A stretch of 64,000 nucleotides of DNA from Brasilonema angustatum HA4187-MV1 (GCA_019359695.1 JAHHGV010000027.1:55478-119477); one strand, 5' to 3'; positions 34,976-44,290 are shown, counted from the stretch's first letter. Numbers and translations: made by a program. Notes: generated by a model from the letters alone, not told the origin.

Positions 34976-35962
34976 TTAGCGAATGCTGACAAATCCAGCT
35001 TTTGTAATTAATTCCTGACCCTGAGCAGTTAGCAGTAATCTGGCATAAGACTCGCCTGCTTGTTGGTCAATTTGACCATTCTGTTTCACAACCACCGATA
35101 ATCGCCGACTCAGAGGATACTGACCACTCAGGAACACTTGGGTGTTGACTTGGTTGCGCTGTTGCGGACACTGCTCGAGGGGGACAAAGGGCAGTTTGTA
35201 GGGGGGAACAAGTTCATTAGAGTTACGACCCACTGGCAAAGGCTTAACGTGACACTGCGATATCACCAATGGTGCTGAGGTGTAGTAAATACCTCCTGGA
35301 TTGTCAGCAACTTGGCGTAAAGCCTCGGTTGTTGTTGGTATAAGTATAACAGTGGCACTTTTGTCTCGCTCTTTTTTACCATAAGGTATGATTTTTAAGT
35401 CAGGACCGCCAACTTGATTCCAGTTGGTGATTTTGCCCGCATAAATATCATTGAATTGACCTACTGTTAGACCTTTTATGTTTAAGCTTGGGTTTACGGC
35501 GATCGCAATCCCATCAATCGCCACTGGTATTTCGTTGAGAGAAAAACCTCGTTGTCGCGCTTGCTGATACACTTGATCTGGAATCGGGACAGAGGACTGA
35601 GCAAACGACAGTTGATTGTCTAACAACATACGGATACCAGTCTGGGAACTAGGAGCACCACCTTCAGGGTCAATGTAACGCAAGCGAAAGTCAGGCCAAA
35701 CCGTTTCAATAATTGGGTCTGCTGCTTTACGGATTGACACCCAAGTCGTGCTACCACCATAGTTAAACGCCCCAGATGGAACATTCTGCACCTGGGAGAA
35801 ACTTTTGACGTTAGACTGCCCTAGAGACTGTGATTGATTGTTAACTAAACTACCCAAGTCAATACCAGAGCGTTTCATCAACCACCAAACACCACCTCCG
35901 ATTAATCCTAGTGTGAGCAGCAGCGCCAAAACGAGAACAATTGTTTCGTTTTTTTGGGACAT
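34976..35962 (-). CDS. PstS-like phosphate substrate-binding protein
   Basis: The 328-residue protein has an N-terminal membrane span (about 7-29: VLVLALLLTLGLIGGGVWWL), then a type II periplasmic-binding fold of the PstS family. GAFNYGGSTTWVSIRKAADP is the phosphate loop region; IRMLLDNQLSFAQSSVP, EIPVAIDGIAIAVNPSLN and LTVGQFNDIYAGKITNWNQVGGPD are family motifs. The span stays uncleaved, so it is a membrane-tethered form unlike classic PstS. No PstABC transport genes are nearby, so it may be a stand-alone sensor or binding protein. Phosphate as ligand is likely by family, not proven. Confidence 0.83.
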   Translation of the reverse strand: MSQKNETIVLVLALLLTLGLIGGGVWWLMKRSGIDLGSLVNNQSQSLGQSNVKSFSQVQNVPSGAFNYGGSTTWVSIRKAADPIIETVWPDFRLRYIDPEGGAPSSQTGIRMLLDNQLSFAQSSVPIPDQVYQQARQRGFSLNEIPVAIDGIAIAVNPSLNIKGLTVGQFNDIYAGKITNWNQVGGPDLKIIPYGKKERDKSATVILIPTTTEALRQVADNPGGIYYTSAPLVISQCHVKPLPVGRNSNELVPPYKLPFVPLEQCPQQRNQVNTQVFLSGQYPLSRRLSVVVKQNGQIDQQAGESYARLLLTAQGQELITKAGFVSIR

Positions 35963-36060
35963 AGATCAATGGCTTGTAGCGCCAGAACTTGCTTCAAACA
36001 TCAGTATAGTTAGGAATTCTATACTTTTTTGAATTCTGTTCCCAAAATGCCACAGATGTT

Positions 36061-36117
36061 AATCTGAGGCTGAGCCTCACTATAGGTATTCCCAGGCTGC
36101 AGCCTGGGAACGAGAGA
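36061..36117. repeat. Interspersed repeat (cctgggaacgag family)
   Basis: tgaggctgagcctcac followed by tcccaggctgcagcctgggaacgaga; see 9398-9455 and 54224-54272 for other copies. Confidence 0.8.
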
Positions 36118-36156
36118 TTCCCCAGCAAAGTCAGGGAACCAGAGAGTAGAGTTATT

Positions 36157-38130
36157 CTACTTTGCAGCTTCTTGCGTTAACTTGGTAAGCACCTCATTGG
36201 AACGCTCAACGAAAGATTTCATTCCTTCAGCGTCAAAACCTTTTTGAGACATCAGTGCCAAATCATATACATGTTGGCAAACTAAGTTCACTAGCTGTCC
36301 GCTAGGTGACTGAACATCATCTTGAATAATACTACCTTGACTCAGATTCGCTAAATTTTGAATCAATGGGTGAGCAGTATTGACTAAGAAAACGTGATCT
36401 TCGGGAAAATCTGCTGCTTGCTGTTGCATTAAAGCGCTCATTTCCCGCATGCGGCGCAAAAATTCTGGCAAAAGTACCATTGCTGGTGGCGTTCCTTGTG
36501 GATCGTCTGCTTTTAAAGCTTCGGTGCGAATATTCAGCTTGGGTTTGTTGAGCGCTTTCTCAAACAGCTCTTTGATCACCTCACTTTTGGTTTTATTCGT
36601 CTTGGGATCAACAATTTCCCCAGATTTGTCTTGATCCAGCAGGGTGCTATCTAAATCGGAGTCTACGCGTGTAAATTTAACATCCTGATATTCCCTCTCC
36701 AAGAAGTTGATGAAGTGGGTGTCGATAAAGGAGTCCATAAACACAACTTCCAAACCTTGATTTTTGTGCAGTTCTATGTATGGGGTTTGGGCTGCTTCAT
36801 CGGTGGCGTAGAAGACGCGGTTTTCGTGACGTTCTTTGTTGCGTTCTAGGTATTCTTTGAGAGTTGTGTACGGCAATTTTGGAGTGTCTGCGGAAGCAAC
36901 ATCTTGCCAAACATCTCCCTCTTGAGACTGTACCTCAACTGCTGGGGTAGCCGTTGACGGCTGAGTGGTTGGTTGATAGGTGCTGCGAAAGACGATGATA
37001 TCTTCGACTTGTTTTTTGAATTTCTCGTCGTTGAGAACGCCAAATTTTACGAAAGTACCTAAGTCTTTCCAAGTATTGATGTATTGTTCGCGGTTGTCGC
37101 GGTAAAGTTCTTTGAGGCGATCGCCCACCTTCTTCGCGATATAGTCACCAATTTTGCGCACAGTGCGATCAGTTTGCAAAGCACTCCGCGACACATTCAG
37201 GGGAATATCAGCGCTATCAATCACACCTCGCATGGGCAGAAGAAATTGTGGGATAATTTCTTCACAATGATCGCTGACATAAACTTGGTTGCAGAAAAGT
37301 TTGATTTGCCCTTTGGTAACATCAACATCCGGCTTCATTTTGGGGAAATACAGAATCCCATTGATGATGAACGGGTAGTCAGTATTCAGATGCACCCAAA
37401 GCAACGGCTCTTCTTGGAAAGGATACTGATAGCGGTAAAATTCTAAATAATCCTCTCGACTCAGGCTACTAGGACTTTCCCGCCAGACTGCCCTTTGCTT
37501 ATTTGATACTTCGCCATCAAGCTTAATGGCGACTGGCATGAAATCGCAGTATGTTTTAATCAGCGTCTTTATGCGTGCTGATTCTAAATACTCCTGTTCT
37601 TCTTCTTGCAAAGTCAGGGTAATCGTCGTACCAATAGTTGTACGAGCTGAATCTTCCAGAGTGAAGGATGGGGAACCGTCGCAACTCCAGTGAACTGCTT
37701 GTGCTCCTTCTTTGTAAGACAAGGTATCGATTTCTACCTTTTGTGCGACCATGAAGGAGGAGTAGAAACCAAGACCAAAGTGACCAATAATTGGTTGTTC
37801 TGAACCGCCTTGGTACTTGTTTATAAATTCCTCTGCACTAGAGAAGGCGACTTGGTTGATGTATTTTTTGACCTCCTCTGCAGTCATTCCGATACCATTG
37901 TCGGTAATGGAGAGCGTCTTTTTGTCTTTATCTATGGCGATTTGAATTTCCGGTTCACCGATTTCACCAGAATACTCCCCAGCGCGAGATACCATTCTCA
38001 ACTTTTGGATAGCATCTACAGCGTTGGAAACGAGTTCCCGTAAGAAGATTTCATGATCGGAATAGAGAGACTTCTTGATAATCGGGAAAATATTCTCAGT
38101 ATGAATACTGATTGTACCTTGTTCTAGCAT
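36157..38130 (-). CDS. htpG: Molecular chaperone HtpG (Hsp90)
   Basis: The 657-residue Hsp90 homologue starts MLEQGTISIHTENIFPIIKKSLYS. The GHKL ATPase domain shows ELVSNAVDAIQKL (with the catalytic Glu and the Asn), DNGIGMTAEEV, and GHFGLGFYSSFMVA. The middle domain has LWVHLNTDYPFIINGILYFP and DVSRSALQTDRTVRK-like segments; the C-terminal dimerisation domain ends at LTQEAAK. A low-complexity PTTQPSTATPAVEVQ stretch near 390 is an insertion. Cyanobacterial HtpG protects under heat, cold and oxidative stress. I saw no CIRCE element in the upstream region. It is monocistronic. Confidence 0.95.
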   Translation of the reverse strand: MLEQGTISIHTENIFPIIKKSLYSDHEIFLRELVSNAVDAIQKLRMVSRAGEYSGEIGEPEIQIAIDKDKKTLSITDNGIGMTAEEVKKYINQVAFSSAEEFINKYQGGSEQPIIGHFGLGFYSSFMVAQKVEIDTLSYKEGAQAVHWSCDGSPSFTLEDSARTTIGTTITLTLQEEEQEYLESARIKTLIKTYCDFMPVAIKLDGEVSNKQRAVWRESPSSLSREDYLEFYRYQYPFQEEPLLWVHLNTDYPFIINGILYFPKMKPDVDVTKGQIKLFCNQVYVSDHCEEIIPQFLLPMRGVIDSADIPLNVSRSALQTDRTVRKIGDYIAKKVGDRLKELYRDNREQYINTWKDLGTFVKFGVLNDEKFKKQVEDIIVFRSTYQPTTQPSTATPAVEVQSQEGDVWQDVASADTPKLPYTTLKEYLERNKERHENRVFYATDEAAQTPYIELHKNQGLEVVFMDSFIDTHFINFLEREYQDVKFTRVDSDLDSTLLDQDKSGEIVDPKTNKTKSEVIKELFEKALNKPKLNIRTEALKADDPQGTPPAMVLLPEFLRRMREMSALMQQQAADFPEDHVFLVNTAHPLIQNLANLSQGSIIQDDVQSPSGQLVNLVCQHVYDLALMSQKGFDAEGMKSFVERSNEVLTKLTQEAAK

Positions 38131-38765
38131 AACTGGTAATTTTCAATGCAAGTATCTGAATGATAACTGAGGCAAAACCCCTCAGCACACCTGTGTACAC
38201 CCAAAGCCTAATCTAGGTAGTTGGTTATCCTCATTTTGAAGGAATGATATGGGATTTCACCAATTGGATTGTATGGTGTTTGTGGGGGCGATCGCTCGTG
38301 GTTTGCAGCATTGATTACCCGATAGCAGGGATTCGGATTTCCCTACCAGTTAGGTAAAAGCTGCTATCCTCGGAATCGAAGATAGGCATATTCCTGCAAA
38401 CTATGCGATTCACATTTACAGCAGTTGTGCCGCGCAACTTGCTAGATTCACTGCGTCTATTATATAAACTGAAGCATCTTACGGAATAAAGATAAGTAGC
38501 GATCTACCTAATTAAACGTGAAATGTCATTACGTTAGCGCAGCGTGCCCGGAGGGCAGCGGAACGCAGTGAGACCAGCGCTCTTTGGAGGGTTTCCCTCC
38601 GTAGGCGACGGGCGTTCCCGAAGGGTGAAGGGAAGTAATCGCAAAGACTCTATTTTACGTTTTTCAATGTTGACCTACTTACGACTTGCGCCCATGTAAT
38701 CGTTAATGTACATCACAATTTCTACGATACAGACTGCCTCTCAAGGTTATGCTCAATCAGAAAAA
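38131..38765. other. Intergenic with repeats
   Basis: No gene seen. 38336-38372 (atttccctaccagttaggta then aaagctgctatcc) recurs at 39280-39316. 38530-38625 is a GC-rich palindromic repeat in the reverse orientation of that at 39425-39490. The region between presumably holds the htpG promoter. Confidence 0.55.
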
Positions 38766-39243
38766 TCATGCTTTAGAATCAAGTCTGGCTTTCGCTTTTT
38801 GAAGTTTTTCCCAAGCAACTTCCATTCCGGGCGGCGGTGGTAATTTTGCAATTCGAGCGAAACGCTCACGGTTGCGTTCTTCCCAATACTTCTGATTTTC
38901 CTCTACCTGTTTCAAGACAGTTTGATACTCTGCTTCTACTTCAGCACGATTTGCTTCGATGTAGGACATAGCTGCTTCCTGTATCACTTCATGAACTTTG
39001 ACAATGTGAGGATGACTGCATTGTCCTAACCGCAAAGCTTCGTTAATGAACTTTACTTGTAGTTACTGAAAATTTGGTTCATTTTGTCGATTAGATTTGA
39101 GGATTTTAATAGCAAAGATTTTACCTGTACGCTGTTCGATGACTTTGTAGGTTTCACCAAAGCCACCCCCACCCAGATATTTTTGAATGATGAAGCGTCC
39201 ATTTTGCAGTGGTTGATTGGTTGTCCAAATGTAGAGCGATCGC
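38766..39243 (-). pseudogene. Chimeric pseudogene: protein-kinase N-lobe fused to a DUF433-type tail
   Basis: On the minus strand, upstream residues read LQNGRFIIQKYLGGGGFGET with the glycine loop of a Ser/Thr kinase, then YKVIEQRTGKIFAIKILKSN with the ATP-anchoring lysine. A TAA near 39065 interrupts the frame, which goes on as INEALRLGQCSHPHIVKVHE (alpha-C Glu region). The kinase then ends, and the frame continues SYIEANRAEVEAEYQTVLKQ with a charged tail typical of DUF433-like antitoxin-related proteins. All catalytic motifs (HRD, DFG) are absent. It is two gene pieces joined by rearrangement. Confidence 0.75.
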
Positions 39244-39554
39244 TAAACTCTGGTTAGTTTACTTGCAACCAGGTAAGCAAATTTCCCTACCAGTTTGCCA
39301 AAAGCTGTTATCCGCTACCGTTTCATTTGATAGCATAAAACCAGCGGCAGCAGCAGCCAATCCAGAGTAGCTGTTGAGCATTGAAATCACGACTGGCATA
39401 TCAACCCCTACACCCTTACACACGCCAGATACCTACGGAGGGAAACCCTCCTATGTCCTGCGGACACGCTACGCTATCAGTACTGGCTCCCCTACACCCC
39501 TACACCCCTGTGTTTCTTAAGAGCATCATTAACTACATTGAGGCTGTGTGACAA
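39244..39554. other. Intergenic with GC-rich repeat
   Basis: 39280-39316 is a repeat shared with 38336-38372. 39425-39490 holds the cctacggagggaaaccctcc module. tacacccctacacccctg tandem bits follow. No gene seen. Confidence 0.6.
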
Positions 39555-42500
39555 ATGCCAAAGAATCTTGAAGAACAATTCGCTTACCAGCATCAAGACC
39601 GTTATCGGCTGGAAAATATTCCGGAGTTTGTTAATCTTATCAAAAATGGTACAGAAGATTCACGCCTTAAAGCATTAGAACAAATTGAAAAGATTCTTTT
39701 ACGCATTCATAATACATATGCGATCGCCTGGGATTTTGGCGGTGTCTTGATGGATGGACATAATAAATTTTTTATTGAACTATATGCACGCTCAAAAGGA
39801 GTTGATTTAAGCACTGAACAATTAACCCAACTTTGGCAGATTATCTTTAAAAGCGATCCGATTCCTGGTGTGAATTATGATGCTCTCAAAATTGGTCAGG
39901 CAACTCCGGAACAATTTGCTGCTCACTCAATTCAGCAGTTTAATATCGCGTTTGCGGCTGCAGGAAAAGAACAGATTGAGATTACCAATCAAGAGATTCG
40001 GGATTTTCTCATTCTCTACTACAGTCATTACGAACCCAAGCATGAAACTGGCGAGATATTGCAGCGCCTTGAGCGACTAGGAATCCGCCAGTATGGGTTA
40101 ACTAATAATTTTATGGCAAAAATAGAATTTTTCTTGGAACAGGAAGAGTTCGATTATTTGCAAGGACTGATTCAAATTGTATCTGAGAAGTTTGGTGTTA
40201 GTAAACCCAATCCCAAAATATATTTGTCGTTTAAACAGCACGTTTTTATTGACATATTTGCCAAGGACGTGTTAGAGGTAGACTTACCAAATTCGGCAAT
40301 TTCTCAGTTATGGCAAGCTATCTTTCAAGAAAACAAAGAAGCTGAAAACTTTGTAGCATACGAGCAACAACGAATTAACTTAGAGCAAGTGAGCGAGTAT
40401 GCGATCTGCGCTCCGCGCAGCAGCGAAGCTATCGCACAATATAATCAAGTATTAAAGGAACTTGGTTATGCTGCCGTTGATGTCACTTCATTTGCCAGCC
40501 AATGGCTAGATTTTTGGACGACTCAGTATGAACGAATTGGGCAGCAAACAATTTTTGTAGATGATAAAGTAAAAAACTTAAATCAAGCCTTTAAATATGA
40601 AGGAATATTAGGAGTTCATTATAATGCCAACGAAGGGCAAAAGTTAGCTGACCAACCCGTTCTGAAAGAATTATTAGAGCAAGAACAACTCAAGCAAGTT
40701 GTTCAAATATTACGACAACTAACAGCGGTTGAGAATTCTGTAGGAGAGCGAGCAAAACTTGCCCTTGAACAGTTGATGCCGTTTCGCATTCGCCATGAAA
40801 AACGGATTTGGCGAGCGCAAGCAAAAAAGCATCAGCCAATTATTGATGCAGTTTCAGACAAGCAGATTTATACGCTGCTTCAGCAACATTATGAACAGCT
40901 TTATGCGACGCATTTTCAGTTAGGTGAATTGGTAAGTTATCAGTATGCTCTCATTCATCGACTAGCCATATTACCTGAATACACCTATGATGATGCTCGT
41001 CAGATTGTACTGAAACTCTTCGAGACATCAGATCTATTTTTCGACCAAAACCGCGATTTTTATCCCTCCCAGGAGGAAACTGAAATACCGCAAGACATTG
41101 CAACTCATTTAAGTGACAAAGAGCAAACAGAGTCTATCATCCTAAAGAAAAGCTTACTGCCAGAGATTAAACGCAAGATTGTTGATTACATTGATGTGTT
41201 GGATGTATCCCGTCAGCCCATCATTCAAGGTTTGATAAGCCAATTGCAAACTCAAGTAGACGATTTAGAAACACTCAAGCAATTCATGGAGCAATTACTG
41301 CAACAGCTTACTGTTTTGAAATCGATGCGAGTTGTGCCGTGGCAGCCGATTGAAGAATCATTTAAGCAGCTGCAAAAAACGCTGACCTTAAGTTTGGAAT
41401 CATCATTGAGTTTACAACAAACTCAATCATTTTTATTGCGTCAACTAGAAGAATGGTATCAGCAGTTAAGAGTAGACGCACAAGAGATATCAATGGATTT
41501 AATGCCCTTAGAACGCATGGTTGCTGAATGGGAGCAGGAGATTCATCAGTTAGAAAGTATTTATTTCCAGCAGTATCGCGATTGGAAGATTCTCAAAGAG
41601 CAGGAGAAAGTCGCCTTGTATCAAGATCCCCTGTTAGACGAGGTGCGCGAACAATTTTTAAGCGAGGATCTCTATCAATTTATGCGAACATTGATGCGAC
41701 GGCTATATGATCTGCCACAGTGGAAAGACTTGACTAAGCCGACGATTATTTTGGTGAGTGGGGCATCCGGTTCGGGCAAATCAACTCTTTCAACGCAACT
41801 GGCTCAGCTTTTTGGAATTCAAAAATTATTTTCTACTGATGAAGCTGGACGAGCTAATACCAAAGCGATTCTAGATTTTCTCTTTGGTGAAGAAGAAGCA
41901 GCAAACGCTTTTCCTGCTTTATACCAGTCCTCGTTTGAGGGGAGTATGCAATTATATTATAATCAGGCAATTTTGACGATGATCGGGGTGGAAGGACTCA
42001 TTCAACGATTACAAAAACAAAACACATCGGCATTAATTGAAGGTGTAGGGTTAATGCCGGGGTTATTATCAGAGACAATTTTTGAACTCCTCAATGTTGA
42101 TTGGCTGATTGTGCAAGTTGATCACGAACAGCATTGGCAACATTTTACCCTTCGGTCTGAGTCAGCAACGCAGCGAAGTGCCAAACGGTATCAGGCTAAT
42201 TTTGATATGATTCGACAAATCCACGATCGCATCGTCGAAATGGCTTTAGCGCATGGATTAACGATTGTGGAAAATAAAGGGTCGATTCAAGAAGCTGTAA
42301 GCATAGCGATCGAACGCATTAAAAGTCCCTTGGCTGACCAATTTTTCGAGGTGAACGCCGATAGCTTCGCTGCTGCGCGGAGCGCAGATCGCATCCGATA
42401 CGAGATGAACGAGCTTTTAGCCCAGCAACGACAGCATTTACCCGTGAAAGTTCGGTTTGACGTTAAACGTGCAGCAATGAGTTTGGGAATCGAAGAAAGT

Positions 42501-42605
42501 ACAATTACCGCACTTTTGTATCGCTTTGGATTTCAAGAAGTACCAAATCAGCGTCATCAGTGGATTCGACAACCTTTACGCGATGTGCAATTTATTCAGG
42601 GATAA
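39555..42605 (+). CDS. HAD-type domain with duplicated cap fused to a 2-phosphoglycerate-kinase-like domain
   Basis: The 1016-residue multidomain protein has an N-terminal HAD-like phosphatase with motif I DFGGVLMD (D60), T183 in LTNN, K217 in SKPNP and motif IV VDDK (336-338). Between K217 and motif IV lies a second copy of the cap: VFIDIFAKDVLEVDL...QLWQAIF (230-257) mirrors FFIELYARSKGVDL...QLWQIIF (72-98). A central part (about 360-720) is long helical coiled coil. The kinase part (about 728-900) has P-loop GASGSGKST, FSTDEAGR, SSFEG and EGVGLMPG, as in 2-phosphoglycerate kinases. Two GC-rich palindromic repeats encode ICAPRSSEAIA and SFAAARSADRI. Function unknown. The start ATG gives MPKNLEEQF. 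Confidence 0.8.
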   Translation: MPKNLEEQFAYQHQDRYRLENIPEFVNLIKNGTEDSRLKALEQIEKILLRIHNTYAIAWDFGGVLMDGHNKFFIELYARSKGVDLSTEQLTQLWQIIFKSDPIPGVNYDALKIGQATPEQFAAHSIQQFNIAFAAAGKEQIEITNQEIRDFLILYYSHYEPKHETGEILQRLERLGIRQYGLTNNFMAKIEFFLEQEEFDYLQGLIQIVSEKFGVSKPNPKIYLSFKQHVFIDIFAKDVLEVDLPNSAISQLWQAIFQENKEAENFVAYEQQRINLEQVSEYAICAPRSSEAIAQYNQVLKELGYAAVDVTSFASQWLDFWTTQYERIGQQTIFVDDKVKNLNQAFKYEGILGVHYNANEGQKLADQPVLKELLEQEQLKQVVQILRQLTAVENSVGERAKLALEQLMPFRIRHEKRIWRAQAKKHQPIIDAVSDKQIYTLLQQHYEQLYATHFQLGELVSYQYALIHRLAILPEYTYDDARQIVLKLFETSDLFFDQNRDFYPSQEETEIPQDIATHLSDKEQTESIILKKSLLPEIKRKIVDYIDVLDVSRQPIIQGLISQLQTQVDDLETLKQFMEQLLQQLTVLKSMRVVPWQPIEESFKQLQKTLTLSLESSLSLQQTQSFLLRQLEEWYQQLRVDAQEISMDLMPLERMVAEWEQEIHQLESIYFQQYRDWKILKEQEKVALYQDPLLDEVREQFLSEDLYQFMRTLMRRLYDLPQWKDLTKPTIILVSGASGSGKSTLSTQLAQLFGIQKLFSTDEAGRANTKAILDFLFGEEEAANAFPALYQSSFEGSMQLYYNQAILTMIGVEGLIQRLQKQNTSALIEGVGLMPGLLSETIFELLNVDWLIVQVDHEQHWQHFTLRSESATQRSAKRYQANFDMIRQIHDRIVEMALAHGLTIVENKGSIQEAVSIAIERIKSPLADQFFEVNADSFAAARSADRIRYEMNELLAQQRQHLPVKVRFDVKRAAMSLGIEESTITALLYRFGFQEVPNQRHQWIRQPLRDVQFIQG
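40400..40435. repeat. GC-rich palindrome inside a coding sequence (copy 1)
   Basis: TGCGATCTGCGCTCCGCGCA with GCAGCGAAGCTATCGC: 36 bp adding 12 residues (AICAPRSSEAIA) in frame. Related copies are at 6262-6296, 33660-33695, 42360-42392 (inverted) and 45496-45528. Confidence 0.8.
42360..42392. repeat. GC-rich palindrome inside the same gene, opposite orientation (copy 2)
   Basis: GATAGCTTCGCTGCTGCGCG with GAGCGCAGATCGC, the reverse complement form of copy 1, again keeping the frame. Confidence 0.8.
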
Positions 42606-42865
42606 GGTGTTTGCTCTTTTATTACTCTGGTCAGATTAAATTTGAAATTATATTTTCACGTTAGTCCGCGCTGTCTCACCGTAAGGTGTGGCCGTTCCCA
42701 CTAGGGACTTTGCCTCTATAGCCGCGACTTTCAGTCGCCTCTCTAAGAAATTGTCTTATGCCATTTCACGAAATCCTTGATACAAATGATTAGTCTCTAA
42801 TTCTTTCTCCCCTGCTCCTCTGCTCCTCTGCTCCCCTGCTCCTCTGCTGCCTATTTGTATCAACC
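42606..42865. other. Intergenic with tandem repeats
   Basis: 42807-42848 is a run of cccctgctcctctgct units (short tandem repeat). 42661-42740 holds small GC-rich pieces. No gene seen. Confidence 0.6.
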
Positions 42866-43822
42866 TTAAAGTGAAACAGTCTTAGGTTGCAATACCCGCA
42901 GCAAAGCTGGGTAAGCCTGCCGCGCCTTGCTGTATAGTTTGCCAAAGTCCCCTACAGGTTTGGACAGGCTATCGATATTCATAGCAAACAGTATTAAATC
43001 TCCAGGTTTAATTTCCTCTGGTAGCAGTTTCAAATGAAAGACCAAGCTGATCACGATGAGTAACAGCAGCCCCAACCACTTCATGAGCTCCATCACAGTA
43101 TCAGTACTGGACAAGAAGAACTCCAGTTTCACCGACTGGCGAAAGAATGACTCCTGATGGCTGAACAGTTCCAGCTTTTCTCGTTCGCTGGTGGATGCTG
43201 CAATTCTACTTTGGAGATGCAAAATGTTCTGGCTAGCGCTTTGGATAAAACGACCGAAGGCAAATACCACCAGCACTGGGAGAACTGTCCCCATAATCAA
43301 AGCAGGAATCCACTGCGGGGCTAGTTTCAGTTGCCAGATCAAGACTGAGACAATTCCTGCCACAATGTGCCAGAAGTCCTTGTAGATTAGGTCAAGTCCG
43401 CCTTTGGCTTTATCACAGTCAAATAGCAGGCGAGCAATATCCTGTGCTCCTTCCTCCTGCTGTCGCCGTTCCAAATAAGTCCGCTGTAATTTAATGATCT
43501 GCCGCAAATCGTAAGCTCGATTCAGTACTTTGTCTATAAGTCCAAGTAGCCCTAAAAAAGCGTGCAGTCCGCCAAATACAAGCACGTACTTGAGAAATAC
43601 GGAACTGTCAACACCACTCGCTTTGATGTTGTCTAGAAACTTCTTCCACAACCAAGCTTGGCTTGGTGCAAGGGCAGCATTCACCACCGTAGAAATAATC
43701 GATGCTGTGAACCAGTAGGGATGGGTAAGGAGAACCCGTAGCATATCCACAAATAGAGATGCCAGCTTAGAGCGTCGAACTACCCTAGCCGCTTGGGAAG
43801 CGATCGTCAGTCTTGGATTCAT
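42866..43822 (-). CDS. ABC-exporter-type transmembrane domain protein without nucleotide-binding domain
   Basis: The 318-residue protein has five or six predicted membrane spans (PYWFTASIISTVVNAALAPS, VFLKYVLVFGGLHAFLGLLG, IVAGIVSVLIWQL, WIPALIMGTVLPVLVVFAFG, WLGLLLLIVISLVFHLKLLP) with long cytosolic helices between them, as in the six-helix domain of ABC exporters. Features such as YLERRQQEEGAQDIARLLFD and ASTSEREKLELFSHQESFFR fit the coupling helices. No ATPase domain follows: the gene stops at SKARQAYPALLRVLQPKTVSL, where a nucleotide-binding domain would normally begin. It might pair with an ATPase encoded elsewhere or have another role. Its start ATG overlaps the stop of a 55-residue ORF (ATGA). 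Confidence 0.7.
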   Translation of the reverse strand: MNPRLTIASQAARVVRRSKLASLFVDMLRVLLTHPYWFTASIISTVVNAALAPSQAWLWKKFLDNIKASGVDSSVFLKYVLVFGGLHAFLGLLGLIDKVLNRAYDLRQIIKLQRTYLERRQQEEGAQDIARLLFDCDKAKGGLDLIYKDFWHIVAGIVSVLIWQLKLAPQWIPALIMGTVLPVLVVFAFGRFIQSASQNILHLQSRIAASTSEREKLELFSHQESFFRQSVKLEFFLSSTDTVMELMKWLGLLLLIVISLVFHLKLLPEEIKPGDLILFAMNIDSLSKPVGDFGKLYSKARQAYPALLRVLQPKTVSL

Positions 43823-43986
43823 AAAAACCTCAGAATTCCAACAACTGGGTGCACCGCTTGTTGGAATTCTGCACTGATGTGTGGCGGGTAGTGCAGTTGC
43901 TTACCATCTTTTAAGAGTAGTCCGTCTACCTCTTTCTCGGAATTCAGTAGATAAGTACGAATAGTCCCGTTAATGCTGTTAAGCAT
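43819..43986 (-). CDS. 55-residue protein coupled to the ABC membrane domain
   Basis: A short frame MLNSINGTIRTYLLNSEKEV DGLLLKDGKQLHYPPHISAE, ending FQQAVHPVVGILRFL, terminates with TGA overlapping the ATG of the following gene (ATGA), a classic sign of translational coupling. It looks like a small beta-barrel (OB-like) unit: G-x-I-x-x-(F/Y)-L, DGLLL-x-DG, and PPH patterns recur in cyanobacterial domains of this kind, but I cannot name the family. There is no membrane span. Confidence 0.55.
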   Translation of the reverse strand: MLNSINGTIRTYLLNSEKEVDGLLLKDGKQLHYPPHISAEFQQAVHPVVGILRFL

Positions 43987-44290
43987 TGGCTTCATAGCAA
44001 GTAGTGATTAAAGGTCCACTACTTAAGAGTGCAATTTGCGTGCCAAGACCACAGCACTTTGGAAAAATCAGAATTTGCCTAATAGTTCCGTCGCATTGCC
44101 AAGCGATACAAAAAAATGCTGAAACTACCTTGCCATAATGATTATAGCCTAATTTCTTCTTTGGCATAGTTTTAAAACACGTCCTAAAACTTGGGCAACT
44201 TCATCACCTTTGAACCTTTCTCCCATTCATCCAGTCTTATAAATACAAGCTAAATACAAGCAACGTAACGAATAGAGAGGGACTCCTCAG
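43987..44290. other. Intergenic before the sigma gene
   Basis: No firm gene. A minus-strand 62-codon frame (to 44167) overlaps the 55-residue ORF start and is not convincing. The plus-strand end should contain the sigma-factor promoter; I cannot identify an autoregulatory box. Confidence 0.4.

Noticed and set aside
38220..38420. Possible tRNA-like fold in the htpG upstream region
   Set aside because: Stems do not form a cloverleaf and the sequence is a repeat shared with 39280-39316.
43979..44167. 62-codon minus-strand frame upstream of the 55-residue ORF
   Set aside because: It ends inside the start codon region of the more plausible coupled ORF and shows no family pattern; it could be an upstream part of a frameshifted gene, but evidence is too weak.
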